A stretch of 59,957 bases of DNA from Chara braunii (lineage: Eukaryota > Streptophyta > Charophyceae > Charales > Characeae): NCBI GenBank assembly GCA_003427395.1, contig BFEA01000343.1, forward strand, positions 100,866-160,822, given 5' to 3'. Shown here one piece after another: positions 56,709-59,957 of the stretch. A program made the position numbers and the translations under genes. Positions within the stretch are counted from its first letter, which is position 1. Each line of letters begins with the position of its first letter. Below the pieces are notes generated by a model. It saw only the letters and a list, made by a program, of their open reading frames with translations. It ran no database searches and was not told where the DNA came from.

Positions 56709-58275
56709 CTAAAGAGATCGCTGCTATACGTGCGGCTTCGGGTTCAGGTTCTTTCATGTCAGGCTCGGGGGGTGCAACTTCCTCGCTACCTTCCTTATTC
56801 TTCAACATCCGTTGTATGCACTGATAGGTAAAGCGCTTTTGATTTTTCTGGCAATGTTGTAAAAGTTTATCGTTCGCCGCTTTAGATATGGTGAGCAGAT
56901 GTCCTACTGGGATAGGAACGCGAATATCTAGTTGCTTGAGCGTTTTCAATACATCAATGTCTCCTCTCCGAAACTGCGGTCCAGGATTGGATTCGCGATC
57001 GACCCATTCGAGATCATCTGGGGCCGATCGGATCGCTCTGATCATGCCTGCGAGATGAAGATACTCGAGGGGATCGACCACGTCAGCAGCGTCAGAGGAA
57101 GAAGCTCCTGAGGTCGACGCCGTTGCCATCGAAGGGGAAGTTTGCTCTGGGGCATACGCCACGAGTTCTCCTCCTTGGTCCGTATCCATAAGGGCGGCCA
57201 CTCGTGCTTGATTAAGGGCGACAGGGGCCGCAGCAAAGGGAGGCTGATTACGTTTCGGCTGCGGACAGTCCCGGGCGAAATGACCGGGCTGTTTACAGTT
57301 AAAGCACTCGATCTTTCCTGCTGGATTAGCTAGATGAGGGAACTGAGGTGCGAACCCTGGAGCAGGCGGGGCAGGTAAGAGTGGAAATGATGCAGGGGCA
57401 GGCCGAGCAGGAACTGGGTTAGGCTTAATTAGCCTTCTCATTATCTGTTCTATTCGTTTCATGTGAGCGGCTTGCATTTGGATCAAGTTGCTCACCCATT
57501 CGGACTGCTTGGTAGTGGCCGTATGGATCATCTGGGCAAGATGTAAGTTGGTTATGGCCGGCAAGGAGGGTTCGGTTGAGATTCCGCTTTTAACGACTGC
57601 GATCGATTGATTCACTGGGGGAGAGGAAGAAGAAGCAAGCGTGGTATTGAAAACGATCCTGCCGGGAAGGTCATGGTCGGGGCGGGGATAAAACCGTTCG
57701 ACCGCCTGCAGCCATGATCGCCTTTTNGTCGTTACATCCCGTATGGTATCTGTAATGTCTTCGTCTCCCTGGCTGATATACTTTTTTGTATCGGTCAGTT
57801 CCAGTTCCAATGCTTTAGTGATGATAGCCGATAACCGGTGTGCTTTTGGCGGGACCTTTTTCTGCAGTTTGCCTTTCAATATAGGACTTCGTAGATGGTC
57901 GATGAACAAATCTCGAGCGGATTTCTCGTCTCGCCTGGATTTGTCCAGCGTGGTTTGAAATCGATCGACGAAATCGGGTAACAATTCCCCTGGTCCTTGT
58001 GGCCGATTTCTTAGCACGTACCAGGCGGCATCTTCACTGACCGTATCGAATCGAGCCAAGAAGGCTTGCTTGAAAGTATCCCAATCTACCCACGTGTGTT
58101 TTCTAAACCAGTCATGCGATGTATTGCGGAGCAGCAATGTCAGAACGTGAGGAAGATCAGTTGCGCTGTAGTTTTGAGCTTCTACAGCTTCCAGCCAAGC
58201 CTCGGGGTGGGTATGATCAGGGACGAAAGGGAAGGGGGCGGGGATACTAACGATCACCCTAGTATCGTACACCAT
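56650..58275 (-). CDS. gag: gag polyprotein, 541 aa
   Basis: This is the capsid and nucleocapsid precursor. Residues about 20-160 match the retrotransposon gag capsid region (PEAWLEAVEAQ, WVDWDTFKQAFLARFD, LLPDFVDRFQTTL). A Pro-rich stretch precedes one zinc knuckle CFNCKQPGHFARDC (residues 324-337, Cys-x2-Cys-x4-His-x4-Cys). The Met at 58275 is about 120 bases after the primer site and is the first convincing start. Residues 425-433 read VDRESNPGP, close to the 2A consensus. One ambiguous base gives residue 183. The frame ends at TAA 56652-56650. It is the only long uninterrupted gene of the element. Confidence 0.92.
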   Translation of the reverse strand: MVYDTRVIVSIPAPFPFVPDHTHPEAWLEAVEAQNYSATDLPHVLTLLLRNTSHDWFRKHTWVDWDTFKQAFLARFDTVSEDAAWYVLRNRPQGPGELLPDFVDRFQTTLDKSRRDEKSARDLFIDHLRSPILKGKLQKKVPPKAHRLSAIITKALELELTDTKKYISQGDEDITDTIRDVTXKRRSWLQAVERFYPRPDHDLPGRIVFNTTLASSSSPPVNQSIAVVKSGISTEPSLPAITNLHLAQMIHTATTKQSEWVSNLIQMQAAHMKRIEQIMRRLIKPNPVPARPAPASFPLLPAPPAPGFAPQFPHLANPAGKIECFNCKQPGHFARDCPQPKRNQPPFAAAPVALNQARVAALMDTDQGGELVAYAPEQTSPSMATASTSGASSSDAADVVDPLEYLHLAGMIRAIRSAPDDLEWVDRESNPGPQFRRGDIDVLKTLKQLDIRVPIPVGHLLTISKAANDKLLQHCQKNQKRFTYQCIQRMLKNKEGSEEVAPPEPDMKEPEPEAARIAAISLAQKKSLRTSSAGIVEKCGM

Positions 58276-58386
58276 CGGTGCTGCGGGTGCAACCGCACCA
58301 GATTGAGACCTGGTTACTAAACGATCCCGACGAGCTAGTTAAGGGTCTCTCCTACCTCTCGCCAGTTCGACTTACTATCATCAGAA

Positions 58387-58411
58387 CCGACACGTGTCGG
58401 CTCCGATACCA
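58387..58411 (-). promoter_or_regulatory. Primer binding site for a Met-tRNA-like primer
   Basis: The minus strand reads TGGTATCGGAGCC from 58411, very close to TGGTATCAGAGC, the site complementary to initiator-Met tRNA used by many plant LTR elements. It continues into a perfect 14-base palindrome CCGACACGTGTCGG (58387-58400). It directly adjoins the truncated U5 end of the 5' LTR. Confidence 0.75.
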
Positions 58412-59957
58412 ACCTCACGCCCTGTGCTGTCTTTCGTTCGGAGTGTTAGGCGTGCGGAAAAAGGCCCAGAAAAACAGCAAGATGGGGTATGCCAAGGATT
58501 TTTGGAAATTGAGTATGGGGACACAGATGGAACTGAAATCCCCCGTGTTGGTCCAATGAAGCAAGTCGATTGCTTTCGCGCGTCGCGGGATGTGCGCGCG
58601 GGCACGGCGTGAAAAGAGAAAAATCCAAATTCAATCCAAAAAGTATTGTCGGGCTTCCCACCGAGCTACAGCCCGCCGTTCAGAACGGAAAGGCTTTGGC
58701 ACGCTCCGCGTGTCTCATTTTCGTATCAAATCTCGTCGTCGTTCGGTGGTCAGTTCCGAGTCCGACGTGGATGGTCTCAGTCGCGTGGCTCTTTCTTTAT
58801 GCTCGTCTTCACTCCGCACACGGTAGTGGAAACCCTTGGATTCGTAGCGCTCAAAACGTTGGCATTCGGTGCATAGAGTGCACGGCCAGTGGGGTTCTAT
58901 TGCCGTCCACGGGATGACGATCAACTCGTTGAATGGCAACAATATCGAGTAAGGTGGGAAGTGCGTATCGATAATGACAAACCCAACCTCTACGAACCCT
59001 GAACAGCGGTTGGCCGGAGGGAAGTAGTACCGCCCGCCGATCTGTGCGACATCTTCTCGTACGTCCCACTCACATACACGTGTCCTTCCCTCGTTATACG
59101 GAAAAGGTCGTGTTGGGACGGCAGGTACGGAAGGCAGGTGCCCGATCGGAGGGTACTGGTCAGTCCACATGTCAATCAATTGTAAAGACCTTGCGACGTC
59201 ATCCAAAAAAGAAAACACTCGCGCAACTCATAAACAATTTCCTTCAACACGAGAGGGAGAGAGAGAGAAAAAAAACACTTCAACAACTTGATCATGCATA
59301 TAACTAAGGGACCGATCCGCGACTCAGGTTTAGTGAGCCAGCGCGACGTTGATCTCAGGCGCCTTGTTTCTCGAGGCCGCCTCGTGGTTTGGCTGCTGAT
59401 GTCGGACAGCATAAGGCAGATGGCATGCACAGTGCACTTAAAGCTACATATCTAAACACTCTTGCATTATCGGACAAAATCTCGACGACAATCGTCTAAT
59501 CACTGCCAAAGAGACGCGCATTTCCATACATTCATTCACTGTGGAAGATGCGAAAAATGAGAAACACACAGGAAAAGATGGATTGTTTGCACAGTACACA
59601 CGCATCCACCGTTCAAAGACAAGAAGACGGGGTCCTTGCGCGGGAGGATTACCCAGGAAACTAATGGAAGAGTTCCGGAAGAAGTTCTTTCCCGCAAGGA
59701 AAGCATACAGATTCATGCTCATCCAGAGGAGGGAAAGAGAGAGAAGGAGAGAAGCATCGAGACACATCATTATTCAAAGATAGAGGAGAAGGGGACGGAG
59801 AGGGGGGGGGAGAGTCGAGATAGGAGATGTCGCAATCCAAAAGAAGGAAGTTCAGCGTTCTTAGAGAGAAAGATCCGCAACAACAAAGGCGCATTCGTTG
59901 TTAATTCCAATATGGCCCCGGGCCAATAACTCACTCAACTCCAATCACCGATCCTCA
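58411..59957 (-). repeat. 5' LTR, U5 side and part of R; continues beyond the window
   Basis: It aligns to 47153-48699 at a constant offset of 11258. The first 10 bases of the 3' LTR (TGTGACGCAC, 47143-47152) are missing here, the sequence passing straight from the primer site into ACCTCACGCC. U3 and the promoter are outside the window. Differences from the 3' LTR are almost all transitions. Confidence 0.9.
58715..59170 (-). pseudogene. LTR-encoded protein, 5' LTR copy, ending early
   Basis: Same frame as 47373-47912, from ATG 59170 (MWTDQYPPIG). It differs at a handful of residues (for example Leu to Pro, Pro to Ala, Phe to Leu) and stops early at a TGA that corresponds to CGA in the 3' copy, losing about 27 C-terminal residues. 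In-frame sequence resembling the missing tail continues to about 58631. Because it lies in the 5' leader upstream of gag, this is the copy that the element's own transcript would present to ribosomes. Confidence 0.75.

Larger units (their letters stand above)
47143..59957 (-). mobile_element. Large Ty3/gypsy LTR retrotransposon, incomplete at the window edge
   Basis: On the minus strand the order is 5' LTR (partly outside the window), primer site, gag, protease, RT, RNase H, PHD-like finger plus integrase, three extra frames, then the 3' LTR. Integrase after RNase H defines Ty3/gypsy. If both LTRs have the length of the 3' copy, the element is about 14 kb. No chromodomain was seen after the integrase. 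The LTRs match at identical spacing over 1.5 kb without net indels and differ by about 5 percent over the LTR frame (my count, about 29 in 588, nearly all transitions), so the insertion is moderately old. Stops and frame changes make this copy non-autonomous. Confidence 0.92.

Overview
The window looks like repeat-rich DNA from a large green-lineage genome. A streptophyte alga such as a charophyte is my best guess; this is inference, not proof. The reasons are a chromodomain Ty3/gypsy element, an L1-type LINE with a plant-style C-terminal zinc finger, LTRs starting TGTGACG, a met-tRNA-like primer site, and a Penelope-like element with its endonuclease in front of the reverse transcriptase, an arrangement reported mainly from green algae and protists. 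I found no convincing host gene, rRNA, tRNA or CRISPR array. Nearly everything recognisable is a transposable element or its debris, with tandem repeats and microsatellites between. One 554-base assembly gap lies at 23637-24190.

Layout. 0-2.8 kb: microsatellites, then the 3' end of a chromovirus (integrase tail plus chromodomain, + strand). 3.1-5.8 kb: a permuted Penelope-like element (- strand). 6.1-11.9 kb: a decayed LINE (+). 12.4-14.3 kb: a 1.5-kb near-symmetric foldback element nested beside an older copy of itself, with a decayed hammerhead-ribozyme-like motif in the TA repeats between them. 14.5-18.4 kb: MITE-like hairpin elements. 19.2-20.9 kb: an LTR end and a decayed integrase. 21-40 kb: mostly unidentifiable AT-rich sequence, minisatellites, a hairpin satellite around the gap and dense microsatellites. 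41.0-43.7 kb: a solo LTR. 43.7-47.0 kb: an 844-bp tandem repeat interrupted by a second LTR (45.0-46.9 kb). 47.1 kb to the end: a large Ty3/gypsy element on the - strand that runs out of the window inside its 5' LTR.

The large gypsy element is the most interesting object. Its LTRs are about 2.7 kb long and contain an open reading frame of about 180 codons, downstream of the LTR promoter and so at the 5' end of the genomic RNA. A diverged copy of this frame is recognisable in the solo LTR at 41-43.7 kb, where most differences in the best-conserved stretch are silent. That indicates a real LTR-encoded protein. Internally the order is gag (CCHC knuckle), then in a +1 frame protease, RT and RNase H. 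Next come a Cys4-His-Cys3 (PHD-like) finger and the integrase. Three further reading frames follow, the first starting on an ATGA overlap with the integrase stop. Stops in the element are largely C-to-T or G-to-A changes, as expected from methylation-driven decay.
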